Source: Formosa haliotis (GTDB taxonomy: Bacteria; Bacteroidota; Bacteroidia; Flavobacteriales; Flavobacteriaceae). Taken from it: a DNA stretch of 64,000 nt. The stretch is taken from assembly GCF_001685485.1 (NCBI RefSeq), contig NZ_BDEL01000001.1, positions 2,291,501 to 2,355,500 on the forward strand, read 5' to 3'. Numbering within the stretch: the stretch's first letter is position 1; each line of letters starts with the position of its first letter. Positions 17,803 to 26,633 of the stretch are shown piece after piece. The position numbers were made by a program, and so were the translations under genes. The notes beneath the pieces were generated by a model. It was not told the DNA's origin. It searched no databases and saw only the letters and a program-made list of their open reading frames with translations.

Positions 17803-20658
17803 ATGAAAAACTGGATTACAATAATGGTACTTTTCGTTACAACGTTTAGTTCATTAGCACAAACCGGGCAAGTTCAAGGAACCATTACAGACCAAAATGC
17901 GATAACAGTTCCTGGAGCATCGGTATTACTTGAAGAAATTAATAAAGGAGCTGTATCCGACTTCAACGGAAAATTCACCCTTGTTAATATAGCACCGGGC
18001 ACGTATACCTTAGTTATAAAATATTTAGGATATGCAGACTATAGCCAACAAATTACGGTTAACCCAACAGTTACCACTAACTTAAGCATTTCGTTAACCG
18101 AACAAAATACAGAATTAGACGAAGTACAAATTGTGGGTCTAGGGTTTGGTAGTCAAGCCAGAGCCCTTAACACTCAAAAAAACAAACAAAATATTACCAA
18201 TATAGTATCTACAGACCAAATTGGTAAATTCCCAGATGCCAATATTGGAGATGCTGTAAAACGTATTCCTGGTATTACTATGCAAGTAGATCAAGGAGAA
18301 GCACGTAATATTATTGTACGTGGTTTAGCGCCACAGTTAAACTCGGTAACTTTAAACGGTAGTCGTATTCCATCGGCAGAAGCCGACAACAGAAATGTTC
18401 AAATGGATTTAATTCCTTCAGACATGATTCAAACTGTCGAAGTAAACAAGGCTGTAACTCCAGACATGGATGCCGATGCTATTGGAGGGTCTATAAACTT
18501 AATTACTAGAACATCTCCTCACGGATTTCGTTTCTCGGCCACTGGTGGATCTGGAATTAACTTAATTAACGACAAGCGTATTTTAAACGGATCGTTTTTA
18601 TTGGGGGACCGTTCTAAAAACGACAAATTCGGATGGGTAATTGCTGCATCCTACAATGATACTAAATTTGGATCGGATAATGTGGAAGCCGAATGGGACG
18701 ATGAATTCGAGTACAACACAGGTGCCGAAGACGAAGATGGAGACCCTATTATGCAGGAGGTAGATGTTAACCCATATGCTAGCGTTAACGAAATAAGAGA
18801 ATACCACGTGCAACGTATACGTCGTAGTTTTTCTGCAAACTTCGATTATAAGTTAGATAACAACAACACGCTTTATTTTAAATCTATTTATAACTGGAGA
18901 GACGACCGCGAAAACCGATTTGTTTTAGAGCAAGGAATTCTTGATGGTGAAGATATCGAGTTTGGCGATTTTACAGTAGACTCTAATGGTAACCTAACAG
19001 GTTTTCCTGTTGAAGCAAAACGCGAAGTTAAAGGTGGTATCGATAATAGCCGTAATAAAAATACACGTCTAGAAGACCAACGTATGCAAAACTACAGTCT
19101 TGGTGGAGAGCACTTAATAAACAACTTACAGGTAGACTGGATGGCATCTTTCTCTAAGGCTTCAGAAGAGCGTTTAAACGAGCGCTACTTGGTATACGAA
19201 AGCGAATATGGTGTTAATTATAATAACAACCCAGACAAGCCAAGCTATATGCCAACAAACGCTGATGATGCCGATTATAGCATATTTGAGTTTGATGAAT
19301 TGTATGAAGAAAACCAATATACCGATGAAACCGATTATAACGCTTTAGTAAACTTCGAATTACCTCTTCATATTTTTGATAAAGATAACGGTACCTTAAA
19401 ATTTGGTGCTAAAACAAGAATTAAAGAAAAGAAACAGGATAACAGTTACACCGAGTATTCGCCAGAAAATGACGATTTAGAATTCTTAGGAAATATACCA
19501 ACAAGAAATTATACAGAAGCGAATTTCAATCCTGGTAGCCAATACCAAATCGGGTATTTCCCAACACCAGAATACTTAGGAAGCTTAAACCTATACGACA
19601 GCAATTTATTTAGTGCAGAAGACAAACCCGAAGAATACGAAACGGCAAACTTTAATGTTAAAGAAAACGTATACGCAGGTTATGTTATGACCGAGCAAAA
19701 TATTTCCGATAAATTAAGCTTTCTTTTAGGAGTACGTGTAGAACACACAGTTGCAGATGCTACAGGAAATGAAATTATATTTAACGCAGATGGCGATTAT
19801 ATAGAAGCTTCGCCTGTTAACAGTAAAAACGACTACACAAACGTTTTACCAAGTATACATTTAAAATATAACGCAACAGAAAACACAATCTTAAGATTTG
19901 CTTGGACCAACACTATTGCTCGTCCAAACTATGTAGATATTGTACCGTCTAGAGAAATTAACAACGAAGACGAAGAGATCATTCTGGGTAATCCAGATTT
20001 AGGACCAACCTCATCTATGAACTTAGATCTTATGGCCGAACATTACTTTCATTCTATTGGTTTAGTTTCTGGGGGCGTATTCTATAAAGATATTAAAGAC
20101 TTCATTTACACCTTCCAATACGAGAACGAAGACGGCTACGAAGTGTACCAACCGTTTAATGGAGACGAGGCCTCTATCTTTGGTTTCGAAGCAGCTTTCC
20201 AACGTCAGTTAGATTTCTTACCAGGGTTTCTTAAAAACTTAAACTTGTACTTAAACTATACCTATCTTGCTTCTGAAGCCTCTGGTATTAGAAACGAAGA
20301 TGGCGAAGAACGCGACGATTTAGATTTACCAAATACAGCTCCTAATATGTTTAACGGGTCGTTAGGATATGCTAACAAATACTTTAGTTTACGTTTATCG
20401 GCTAACTATTCCGATTCGTACATAGACGAAATTGGTGGCCGTGCATTTGAGGATCGTTATTACGACGAGCAATTCTTTTTAGATTTTAATGCAAGAGCTA
20501 ACATTACAAAACAATTAAGTTTGTATGTCGATGTTAATAATATTACTAACCAACCATTACGCTATTACCAAGGTGTACGCGAAAGAACCATGCAAATGGA
20601 ATATTACCAAACGCGCATAACATTTGGTTTAAAATACGACTTATTTAAAAGAAAATAA
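17803..20658 (+). CDS. TonB-dependent outer-membrane receptor, phytase-linked
   Basis: 951 residues. Signal peptide (SLAQ), then a CarboxypepD-regulatory-like domain (about 24-105), a plug domain (about 125-235; IGDAVKRIPGITMQ, IIVRGLAPQLNSVTLNG, ADAIGGSINLITR) and a 22-strand-type barrel ending in YDLFKRK. The family imports large or scarce ligands across the outer membrane using TonB energy. The phytase gene starts 4 bp downstream, so a phosphorylated inositol or a product of phytate hydrolysis is the inferred ligand. No N-terminal anti-sigma signalling domain is seen; regulation probably comes from the upstream TPR/HTH protein. Confidence 0.9.
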   Translation: MKNWITIMVLFVTTFSSLAQTGQVQGTITDQNAITVPGASVLLEEINKGAVSDFNGKFTLVNIAPGTYTLVIKYLGYADYSQQITVNPTVTTNLSISLTEQNTELDEVQIVGLGFGSQARALNTQKNKQNITNIVSTDQIGKFPDANIGDAVKRIPGITMQVDQGEARNIIVRGLAPQLNSVTLNGSRIPSAEADNRNVQMDLIPSDMIQTVEVNKAVTPDMDADAIGGSINLITRTSPHGFRFSATGGSGINLINDKRILNGSFLLGDRSKNDKFGWVIAASYNDTKFGSDNVEAEWDDEFEYNTGAEDEDGDPIMQEVDVNPYASVNEIREYHVQRIRRSFSANFDYKLDNNNTLYFKSIYNWRDDRENRFVLEQGILDGEDIEFGDFTVDSNGNLTGFPVEAKREVKGGIDNSRNKNTRLEDQRMQNYSLGGEHLINNLQVDWMASFSKASEERLNERYLVYESEYGVNYNNNPDKPSYMPTNADDADYSIFEFDELYEENQYTDETDYNALVNFELPLHIFDKDNGTLKFGAKTRIKEKKQDNSYTEYSPENDDLEFLGNIPTRNYTEANFNPGSQYQIGYFPTPEYLGSLNLYDSNLFSAEDKPEEYETANFNVKENVYAGYVMTEQNISDKLSFLLGVRVEHTVADATGNEIIFNADGDYIEASPVNSKNDYTNVLPSIHLKYNATENTILRFAWTNTIARPNYVDIVPSREINNEDEEIILGNPDLGPTSSMNLDLMAEHYFHSIGLVSGGVFYKDIKDFIYTFQYENEDGYEVYQPFNGDEASIFGFEAAFQRQLDFLPGFLKNLNLYLNYTYLASEASGIRNEDGEERDDLDLPNTAPNMFNGSLGYANKYFSLRLSANYSDSYIDEIGGRAFEDRYYDEQFFLDFNARANITKQLSLYVDVNNITNQPLRYYQGVRERTMQMEYYQTRITFGLKYDLFKRK

Positions 20659-20662
20659 TACG

Positions 20663-21676
20663 ATGAAAAAATACATATTTAGTGCTTTAATTTTAGCCGC
20701 TGTTAGCTCTTGTAAAAATAATTTACCCGAAATAGAGCCCACTCTTATTTCCGAAAAGACGCCACACGACACCGACGATCCAGCAATTTGGGTAAACAAA
20801 GACAATCCAGCAAAAAGCATTGTTTTCGGAACCGATAAAGACGAAATAAATGGCGGTGTATATGCTTTCGATTTAGACGGAAATATCATGCACGATAAAA
20901 GTTTAACTCACGTTAGCTATCCTAACAATGTTGATATTGAATACGGGTTTGCTTTAAACGATTCTACAACTGTAGATATTATGATGTTTACCGAACGTGA
21001 AAAACATCAAATCCGTCTTTATGCCATTCCAGATATGATCCCTCTAGACAACGGTGGCTTCCCTGTTTTCGAAGATGAAACCGATATAGAACTTAAACGC
21101 CCTATGGGAATAAGCATTTATAAAAACCCTGAAACCCAAAAAGTGTATGCCATTGTAAGTCGTAAAAAAGGACCAAAATCGGGCTATTTATACCAATATG
21201 AATTACAACCTAAAGCAGATGCTGTTGCGCTTTCATTAACAAGAAAATTTGGAACCTTTAGCGGCACCAAAGAAATTGAAGCTATAGCTGTAGATGATGC
21301 TTTAGGCTACGTCTATTACTCTGATGAAGGTGTAGGTGTTAGAAAATTTCATGCCGACCCAGCGCAAGGTGACGAACAGATTTCAATGTTTGGAAGCGAG
21401 CACTTTAAAGACGATATCGAGGGTATTGCCATAGCCACTTATCCAGATGGTCATGGTTATTTAATAGTGTCAAATCAGCAAGATCACAGCTTTAATATTT
21501 TTAACCGCAGCGATAATAGTTTTGTAAAAACACTAAACTTAGGCACTAAAGAAACCGATGGTTGCGACGTTACCACAACCGCTTTAGGCGATAAATTCCC
21601 TAACGGATTATTTGTATCTATGAACGACGAAAAAGATTTTTTCTTTCACAGTTTAGATTTACTAGAATTGAAATAG
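20663..21676 (+). CDS. Beta-propeller phytase, lipoprotein
   Basis: 337 residues. The lipobox AVSSC gives Cys17. The propeller has the calcium-binding acidic motifs of BPP phytases (HDTDDPAIW at 35-43, EIEAIAVDD, YYSDEG, DDIEGIAI) and covers the full 300-residue six-bladed domain. BPP enzymes release phosphate from myo-inositol hexakisphosphate in a calcium-dependent way at neutral pH, which suits seawater. The gene is 4 bp after the TonB-dependent receptor and surely cotranscribed. Lipid anchoring would place it at the cell envelope beside the receptor. Confidence 0.93.
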   Translation: MKKYIFSALILAAVSSCKNNLPEIEPTLISEKTPHDTDDPAIWVNKDNPAKSIVFGTDKDEINGGVYAFDLDGNIMHDKSLTHVSYPNNVDIEYGFALNDSTTVDIMMFTEREKHQIRLYAIPDMIPLDNGGFPVFEDETDIELKRPMGISIYKNPETQKVYAIVSRKKGPKSGYLYQYELQPKADAVALSLTRKFGTFSGTKEIEAIAVDDALGYVYYSDEGVGVRKFHADPAQGDEQISMFGSEHFKDDIEGIAIATYPDGHGYLIVSNQQDHSFNIFNRSDNSFVKTLNLGTKETDGCDVTTTALGDKFPNGLFVSMNDEKDFFFHSLDLLELK

Positions 21677-21704
21677 AACGATTATAATAATTTTTATAAT
21701 TAGG

Positions 21705-21856
21705 AAGGCTTTCTGAATAGTTGAGTTTTCGTTAACCTGAATTCCCGTCTGCCCATAGGCACAGTGATTCAGATTCTCACATAGTTGTTTATCAATATGA
21801 TGAGATTCTGAAATAAATTCAGACTGACGAATAATAATACTTTTTGGACAGCCTTT
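21705..21856. repeat. MITE-like repeat, copy A
   Basis: Ends AGGCT (21706-21710) and GGACAGCCT (about 21846-21854) are inverted, and the inside carries the GATGAGATTCTGAAAT...ATTCAG core shared with copies at 41721, 44431 and 61863. It follows the phytase gene; this left end is the least conserved of the family. Confidence 0.6.
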
Positions 21857-21965
21857 TTTATTTTCACCACAGGCTTTAAAATCTATAAACCAAGACAGCA
21901 TTAGCAATCTATTTAAATATTTATATCTCCACCTTATTTCACTCCAATATTAGACATAATACCCG

Positions 21966-21973
21966 TACTTTTG
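21966..21973 (+). promoter_or_regulatory. Candidate -7 box upstream of hutGF
   Basis: TACTTTTG fits TAnnTTTG. It lies 147 bp before the hutG start, implying a long leader, or serves the small reading frame that starts 14 bp downstream of it. Confidence 0.4.
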
Positions 21974-21987
21974 TATTTGTATTTTAT

Positions 21988-22062
21988 ATGCCCAAAATAA
22001 AAAAACGAGGGATAACCATAGCCAAAGTTCGGTTTGAACCAAAAGTAAACATCTCTAGCTAG
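21988..22062 (+). CDS. Possible 24-residue peptide, doubtful
   Basis: ATG at 21988 opens a basic 24-residue frame (MPKIKKRGITIAKV...) closed by TAG at 22060. A consensus -7 box ends 14 bp upstream. No family is recognised, and chance frames this short are common; it may equally be the untranslated leader of hutG. Confidence 0.15.
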   Translation: MPKIKKRGITIAKVRFEPKVNISS

Positions 22063-22120
22063 CTAAATATTCATCTAACTTGTTTTAATTCACAACGGGC
22101 ATCAAACAAACTAGAACAGT

Positions 22121-22918
22121 ATGATGACGCTTTACAACATTACTAAACCTAAGGTAAAAACCGTTCCCATTATAATTAGTTCTCCGCATTCTGGAACCTA
22201 TTTTCCGCCAGAAATCGGTTCTAAATTGCATCCTGAATACGTTGCAAACCCAGACGATACCGATTGGTTTATAGACACCCTTTATAGTTTTGCTTCAGAT
22301 TTAGGAATTACATTAATTACAGCAAATTATAACCGTTGGGTAGTCGATCTTAATCGCGATCCCGAAAGTAAACCGCTTTATAATGATGGTCGTGTTATAA
22401 CGGGCTTGGTTCCTACAACAAACTTTAATGGGGAAGCTTTATATAAATCTGAAACACCTTCGGAAGACGAAATTAATTTCAGAATTGAAAATTATTACAA
22501 ACCCTACCATCAAAAAATCGAAGAATTACTGCAGGACACAAAAAAACAGTTTGGTAAAGCTTTGCTTTTCGATGCACATTCCATCCGAAAAAAAGTTCCT
22601 GGTATACAAGACGCTCCTTTTCCCGATTTAATTTTAGGCGATAATGAACAAACCTCAGCGTCGCAATCTATAATCGATTCGGCATATAAAGCATTACAAA
22701 GCGGCGATTATCATGTAGAACATAACCATCCGTTTAAAGGCGGACAAATTACACGTTCTTTTGGTAGACCTCAAGAACATATTCACGCGCTTCAGTTAGA
22801 AATGGCTAAAACCAATTATATGAACGATGCCGAAACAGCTTATGATGATGCCCGTGCAGAACATATGCAAACGCTACTAAAACATATGTTTCAGGAATTA
22901 ATTAAAACCTTATCTTAA
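22121..22918 (+). CDS. hutG: N-formylglutamate amidohydrolase
   Basis: 265 residues (two adjacent ATG codons at 22121 and 22124; the second would give 264). The family splits N-formylglutamate to glutamate and formate, the last step of the five-step histidine pathway. Motifs: SSPHSGTYFP near the N-terminus, DDTDWFID, VVDLNRDP, FDAHSIR and QLEMAKTNYM. It is followed after 9 bp by hutF, whose product feeds this enzyme, which supports the call strongly. hutH, hutU and hutI are not in this window. Confidence 0.92.
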   Translation: MMTLYNITKPKVKTVPIIISSPHSGTYFPPEIGSKLHPEYVANPDDTDWFIDTLYSFASDLGITLITANYNRWVVDLNRDPESKPLYNDGRVITGLVPTTNFNGEALYKSETPSEDEINFRIENYYKPYHQKIEELLQDTKKQFGKALLFDAHSIRKKVPGIQDAPFPDLILGDNEQTSASQSIIDSAYKALQSGDYHVEHNHPFKGGQITRSFGRPQEHIHALQLEMAKTNYMNDAETAYDDARAEHMQTLLKHMFQELIKTLS

Positions 22919-22927
22919 AATTATACC

Positions 22928-24307
22928 ATGTCTCAACATTATACTTTTAAAGGCCTTTTAACCGAGAACGGCTGGTTAGAAAACGTTACTGTTTCGGTGA
23001 ATGAAATAGGCGAAATTTCAGCAATTCAAAGCAATTCAGAAACAGCGGGAGAACGTGTAGATGGCTATGCGTTACCAGGATTTCAAAATGCCCATTCACA
23101 TGCCTTTCAATATGCTATGGCCGGATTGGCAGAACTGCATGAAGGCACTGGGGATCCGGATGATTTTTGGAGTTGGAGAACCGCAATGTACGATTTAGCG
23201 CTTCGTATTTCACCAGAACATTTAGAAGCGATTGCAACGCAATTATATGCAGAAATGGTTCGACATGGGTATACCGAAGTTGCAGAATTTCATTATTTAC
23301 ATCACGATACAAACGGAAATCCTTACCATAATTTAGCCGAATTGGGTGAGCGTTTAATGGCGGCAGCGCAAACAGCAGGCATTCATATCACTTTAATTCT
23401 GATGTTTTATCAGCAAGGCGGATTTAATATGCCTGCAGAAGATAAACAACGCCGATTTATCTCTAAAACTATCGACGATTATTATCGTCTTTTAGAGCAA
23501 ACAGAAGCCATTGCTAAATCATATAAAAACACAACCGTAGGAATTGGTATTCATTCCTTACGAGCGGTAGAACCCGAAAGTATCATTCAGCTTTGTAACG
23601 CCTTACAGGGAGACAAGCCTTTCCATATTCATATTTCTGAACAATTAAAAGAAATTGAAGATTGCTTGGCTACTTATGGAAAACGACCTGTAGAATGGTT
23701 GCTAGACCATTGCGATGTGAACGACAACTACCATTTGGTTCATGCCACACATTTAAACGAATATGAAGTTAAAGGCATTGCGGCAACCAAAGCCAATGTC
23801 GTCATTTGTCCGTCTACAGAAGGTAATTTAGGAGATGGCTTATTTCCTTTTAATTATTTTAAAAGACTAAATGGTAATTGGAGTATTGGTACCGACAGCC
23901 ATATTGGATTAAATCCGTTTGAAGAATTACGTATTCTAGATTACGGACAACGTTTAACCACCCATAAACGCAACACGTTTTACAAAAGCAATCTAGGAGA
24001 CAGCGGTTTTAATGCTATAAAAATGGCTTGGAAAACCGGACGTAAAGCCATGGGAAAACAAAATACCGAATTCTTTAAAATTGGAGATGCCTTTAATGCG
24101 GTAATTATGGATGCAACGGCTCCTTTAGTGGCCACAGCTTCTACAAAACATTTATGCAATACGTTTGTTTATGCTAGCGATGTGTCCCACCAGCTCGGTA
24201 CTATAATTAATGGTAAATGGCTTGTAAAATCTGGAAAACATCTTAATGCAGATAGTATAACGGCTAAATTTAAAGCAACTATGAAGGATTTAGGGTCACG
24301 CCTATAG
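22928..24307 (+). CDS. hutF: Formimidoylglutamate deiminase
   Basis: 459 residues of the amidohydrolase superfamily. It converts N-formimidoyl-L-glutamate to N-formylglutamate and ammonia, supplying HutG. Metal-binding His56 and His58 lie in NAHSHAFQ, further ligands in HIHISEQ and HATHL, and the catalytic Asp in IGTDSHIGLNPFEELR. Length is normal. It lies 9 bp after hutG in an evident operon. Guanine deaminases and chlorohydrolases are relatives, but the hutG neighbour and the FHYLHHD section favour HutF. Confidence 0.92.
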   Translation: MSQHYTFKGLLTENGWLENVTVSVNEIGEISAIQSNSETAGERVDGYALPGFQNAHSHAFQYAMAGLAELHEGTGDPDDFWSWRTAMYDLALRISPEHLEAIATQLYAEMVRHGYTEVAEFHYLHHDTNGNPYHNLAELGERLMAAAQTAGIHITLILMFYQQGGFNMPAEDKQRRFISKTIDDYYRLLEQTEAIAKSYKNTTVGIGIHSLRAVEPESIIQLCNALQGDKPFHIHISEQLKEIEDCLATYGKRPVEWLLDHCDVNDNYHLVHATHLNEYEVKGIAATKANVVICPSTEGNLGDGLFPFNYFKRLNGNWSIGTDSHIGLNPFEELRILDYGQRLTTHKRNTFYKSNLGDSGFNAIKMAWKTGRKAMGKQNTEFFKIGDAFNAVIMDATAPLVATASTKHLCNTFVYASDVSHQLGTIINGKWLVKSGKHLNADSITAKFKATMKDLGSRL

Positions 24308-24420
24308 CGCTCTAATCTTCGTATTTAAATCGCTTTTACATTCTGTTTTCAATTCCTTTTTATTAATTTAGGAATGCTAAAGCGCGTAAAATCAATTTAA
24401 CAAACCTAAACATTTATTCT

Positions 24421-24960
24421 GTGGAACACTTTTCAGACCTACTAAATCAATTTCCTGAAGCTAAAACCATTCACGTAAATAAGGGTGATATGCTTCAGTT
24501 TGTAGGCGATGAATACGCCAAAGTGTATTATGTAAAGGAAGGTCTTTTACGAAGTTATACTATTGATGAAAAAGGGAAAGAACATATTTTCGACTTTTCA
24601 CATGAAGGCCATTATATTTTAGATGCCGAGGCTTACCATAACCACACGCCTACATCTTTATTTATTGATGCTATAGAAAACAGTACTATTATTATAGTGC
24701 CACAAGAAAAAATAAATCCGAAAGATTTGAATGCCGAACTTATTCTTAACGAATATAACGACCTAACCGAACGGGTAGGCATTTTACAAAAACGATTGAT
24801 ACTTCTTATTAGCGAAACGGCCAAAAACCGTTACCTCTATTTTATAGATCGGTTTCCTGAAGCGATTCATCGCATCCCTCTAAAAATGATAGCATCCTAT
24901 TTAGGAATAACCCCCGAAGTTTTAAGTAAAATTAGAGGTGAAATCGCCAGAGAACATTAA
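24421..24960 (+). CDS. Crp/Fnr-family cyclic-nucleotide-binding-like regulator
   Basis: 179 residues with a GTG start at 24421; the next ATG would remove part of the first beta strand. Residues about 15-110 are a cNMP-binding-like jelly roll (VYYVKEGLLRSYTIDEKGKE). The C-terminus has a short HTH (IPLKMIASYLGITPEVLSKIRGE), typical of the small Crp-like regulators common in Bacteroidota. Residues that bind cAMP in Crp are not conserved, so the ligand is unknown. It follows the hutGF pair by 113 bp on the same strand; a role in their control is possible but unsupported. Confidence 0.8.
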   Translation: MEHFSDLLNQFPEAKTIHVNKGDMLQFVGDEYAKVYYVKEGLLRSYTIDEKGKEHIFDFSHEGHYILDAEAYHNHTPTSLFIDAIENSTIIIVPQEKINPKDLNAELILNEYNDLTERVGILQKRLILLISETAKNRYLYFIDRFPEAIHRIPLKMIASYLGITPEVLSKIRGEIAREH

Positions 24961-25185
24961 TTTTTTTTGACTTCTGTAACCTCTCCTCTGCAGGAATACC
25001 CATAAAGTCTTATTAAACAATATATTTATTTGAAAGGGATCATTGGATTCCATTTTTATAACAGATCTTCCCCAACTACAGCATCATAAAAAGATAGATT
25101 CATTTTTTTTCCATAGAAAAAAATGAAATTTTACTTTAAAAGTCGCTTCTTAATATAGATTAAGTTTCAAACTATATTCTCGTCC

Positions 25186-25193
25186 TACCTTTG
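25186..25193 (+). promoter_or_regulatory. -7 box of HdeD-family gene
   Basis: TACCTTTG fits TAnnTTTG and ends 23 bp before the ATG at 25217. Confidence 0.55.
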
Positions 25194-25216
25194 TGCTATA
25201 ATTAAATATAAACATC

Positions 25217-25804
25217 ATGAAAGATACAATTAGTAACACAGTAAAACATTGGTGGATTCCATTAGTTTCAGGATTCTTATTTATTTTCTTAGGCATTTTA
25301 GTCTTTAAGACACCTGTTACATCGTACTTAGCACTTACCATCTTCTTTGAAATCGGATTTTTAGTAACCGGTATTCTTCAGATTGTGTATTCAATATCAA
25401 ATAAAGCCGTCTTAACCAATTGGGGTTGGGGACTTACTTCTGGAATTATAGATCTATTTTTAGCTATACTTTTATTTGCTAACCCAGGTTTATCTGCTGC
25501 TATACTACCAATTTATATCGGTTTTATGTTACTCTTTAGATCGATGCTAGGAATAGGGTATTCTGTAGATTTAAAACAATGGGGTGTACAGGAATGGGGA
25601 TGGATATTATTTGGCTCTATCCTAGGCGTAATATTCTCGTCTTTAATGATAATGAACCCTGCTTTTGGTAGTTTAAGTATAGTAATTTACACAGGTTTAT
25701 CTATAGTAATGCTAGGAATGGTTCAGATTTCTATAGCACTAAGTTTGAAAAAAATTAAAAAAGAAATTAAAGATGATGAAGTTTTAGAAGCTCATCCTAT
25801 ATAA
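25217..25804 (+). CDS. HdeD-family (DUF308) integral membrane protein
   Basis: 195 residues with six predicted membrane helices in three repeated pairs (for example WWIPLVSGFLFIFLGILVF, IGFMLLFRSMLGIGYSV) and a charged C-terminal tail (KKIKKEIKDDEV). The DUF308/HdeD family is linked to acid resistance in E. coli, but the molecular function is unknown. Single gene with its own -7 box and terminator. Confidence 0.87.
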   Translation: MKDTISNTVKHWWIPLVSGFLFIFLGILVFKTPVTSYLALTIFFEIGFLVTGILQIVYSISNKAVLTNWGWGLTSGIIDLFLAILLFANPGLSAAILPIYIGFMLLFRSMLGIGYSVDLKQWGVQEWGWILFGSILGVIFSSLMIMNPAFGSLSIVIYTGLSIVMLGMVQISIALSLKKIKKEIKDDEVLEAHPI

Positions 25805-25826
25805 ACAGTTATCACTTTAATTAACT

Positions 25827-25863
25827 AAAATCCCGATTTCGGAGTTGTGAAATCGGGATTTTT
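25827..25863 (+). terminator. Rho-independent terminator after HdeD-family gene
   Basis: AAAATCCCGATTTC (25827-25840) and GAAATCGGGATTTT (25849-25862) form a 14-bp stem with an 8-base loop and T-run. It may also serve the convergent gene that ends at 25903. Confidence 0.9.
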
Positions 25864-25902
25864 CATGTTTATATTGGAGTACTAAATTTTATATAACAGT
25901 AT

Positions 25903-26610
25903 TTATTTTTTGTAAACAGTAAGCACTTCTCTCCCTACAAGATCTCCTTTTTTATTGTACTCCTCTAGCTTAACTAAACCAACCCCTTTAGCCATCCATA
26001 GTTTTGAAGTTCCCTTTTTAGTGATCAACATCTTAATCTCTGTATTTTCTGTTAATACCATACAGTCAAAAGTTCCAGCTGGGACAGTAATGGTTTCTTC
26101 TCCTACAACTTTTCTATTAAAAGTTTTAGCTCCAAATCCCATTTTAGTAGTACCTGCCATAATGTCCATATGGATATCTGAATTAGGCAACTCATCGCCA
26201 ACTTTTAAATTATTTGGCATAACAATATTTGTTCCATTTACTTCTGTCTCAGCATCAGAATTCGTATTTGTTAGGCTGGCAGAAATCCGCTCTTTTAATA
26301 AGGTTTTAAGATCTACTTTAATATTCCCATTTTCACAATACATATTATAATCTGTATTAATGGTTTCTTTACCTTTTGAGTCCTCGGTTACAGTATGTAC
26401 AACAACTACTGTTTTTCCTCCCTCTTTTTGAATATCTTTAATTATATTGTACTTTTTAGCTTCCACTCTATCCTTTTTGTCGTAACGAGTATGCTCATAC
26501 TCAACACCTTTTGTTGTTGGATAATATCCGTCACAAGATTGTGCGTATCCAACTGAAGTTAGTACAAAAAATACAGCTAATGCAATCAAGTTTTTAAATT
26601 TTAATTTCAT
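25903..26610 (-). CDS. Secreted DUF3108/TapB-like protein
   Basis: 235 residues with a signal peptide (VGYAQ). After CDGYYPTTKGVEYEH comes a beta-rich domain with the TVPAGTFDCMVLTE and WMAKGVGLVKLEEYN motifs of the DUF3108-like (TapB) group, a family of envelope proteins whose fold resembles lipid-binding lipocalin-like domains. The role is not established. It lies 23 bp after the DUF4421 gene on the same strand, so the two probably form an operon. Confidence 0.72.
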   Translation of the reverse strand: MKLKFKNLIALAVFFVLTSVGYAQSCDGYYPTTKGVEYEHTRYDKKDRVEAKKYNIIKDIQKEGGKTVVVVHTVTEDSKGKETINTDYNMYCENGNIKVDLKTLLKERISASLTNTNSDAETEVNGTNIVMPNNLKVGDELPNSDIHMDIMAGTTKMGFGAKTFNRKVVGEETITVPAGTFDCMVLTENTEIKMLITKKGTSKLWMAKGVGLVKLEEYNKKGDLVGREVLTVYKK

Positions 26611-26633
26611 GTTATTTAATTTTTATAGTTAGT

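Larger units (their letters stand above)
21677..22120. other. Intergenic region between phytase and hutG
   Basis: Holds MITE-like copy A (21705-21856), a TACTTTTG -7 box (21966-21973) and a 24-codon reading frame (21988-22062) of doubtful meaning. The remainder shows no feature. Confidence 0.6.

Noticed and set aside
22030..22050. GGTTTGAACC as a tRNA TPsiC arm or operator
   Set aside because: No acceptor or anticodon stem surrounds it, and the palindrome is too short to support on its own.
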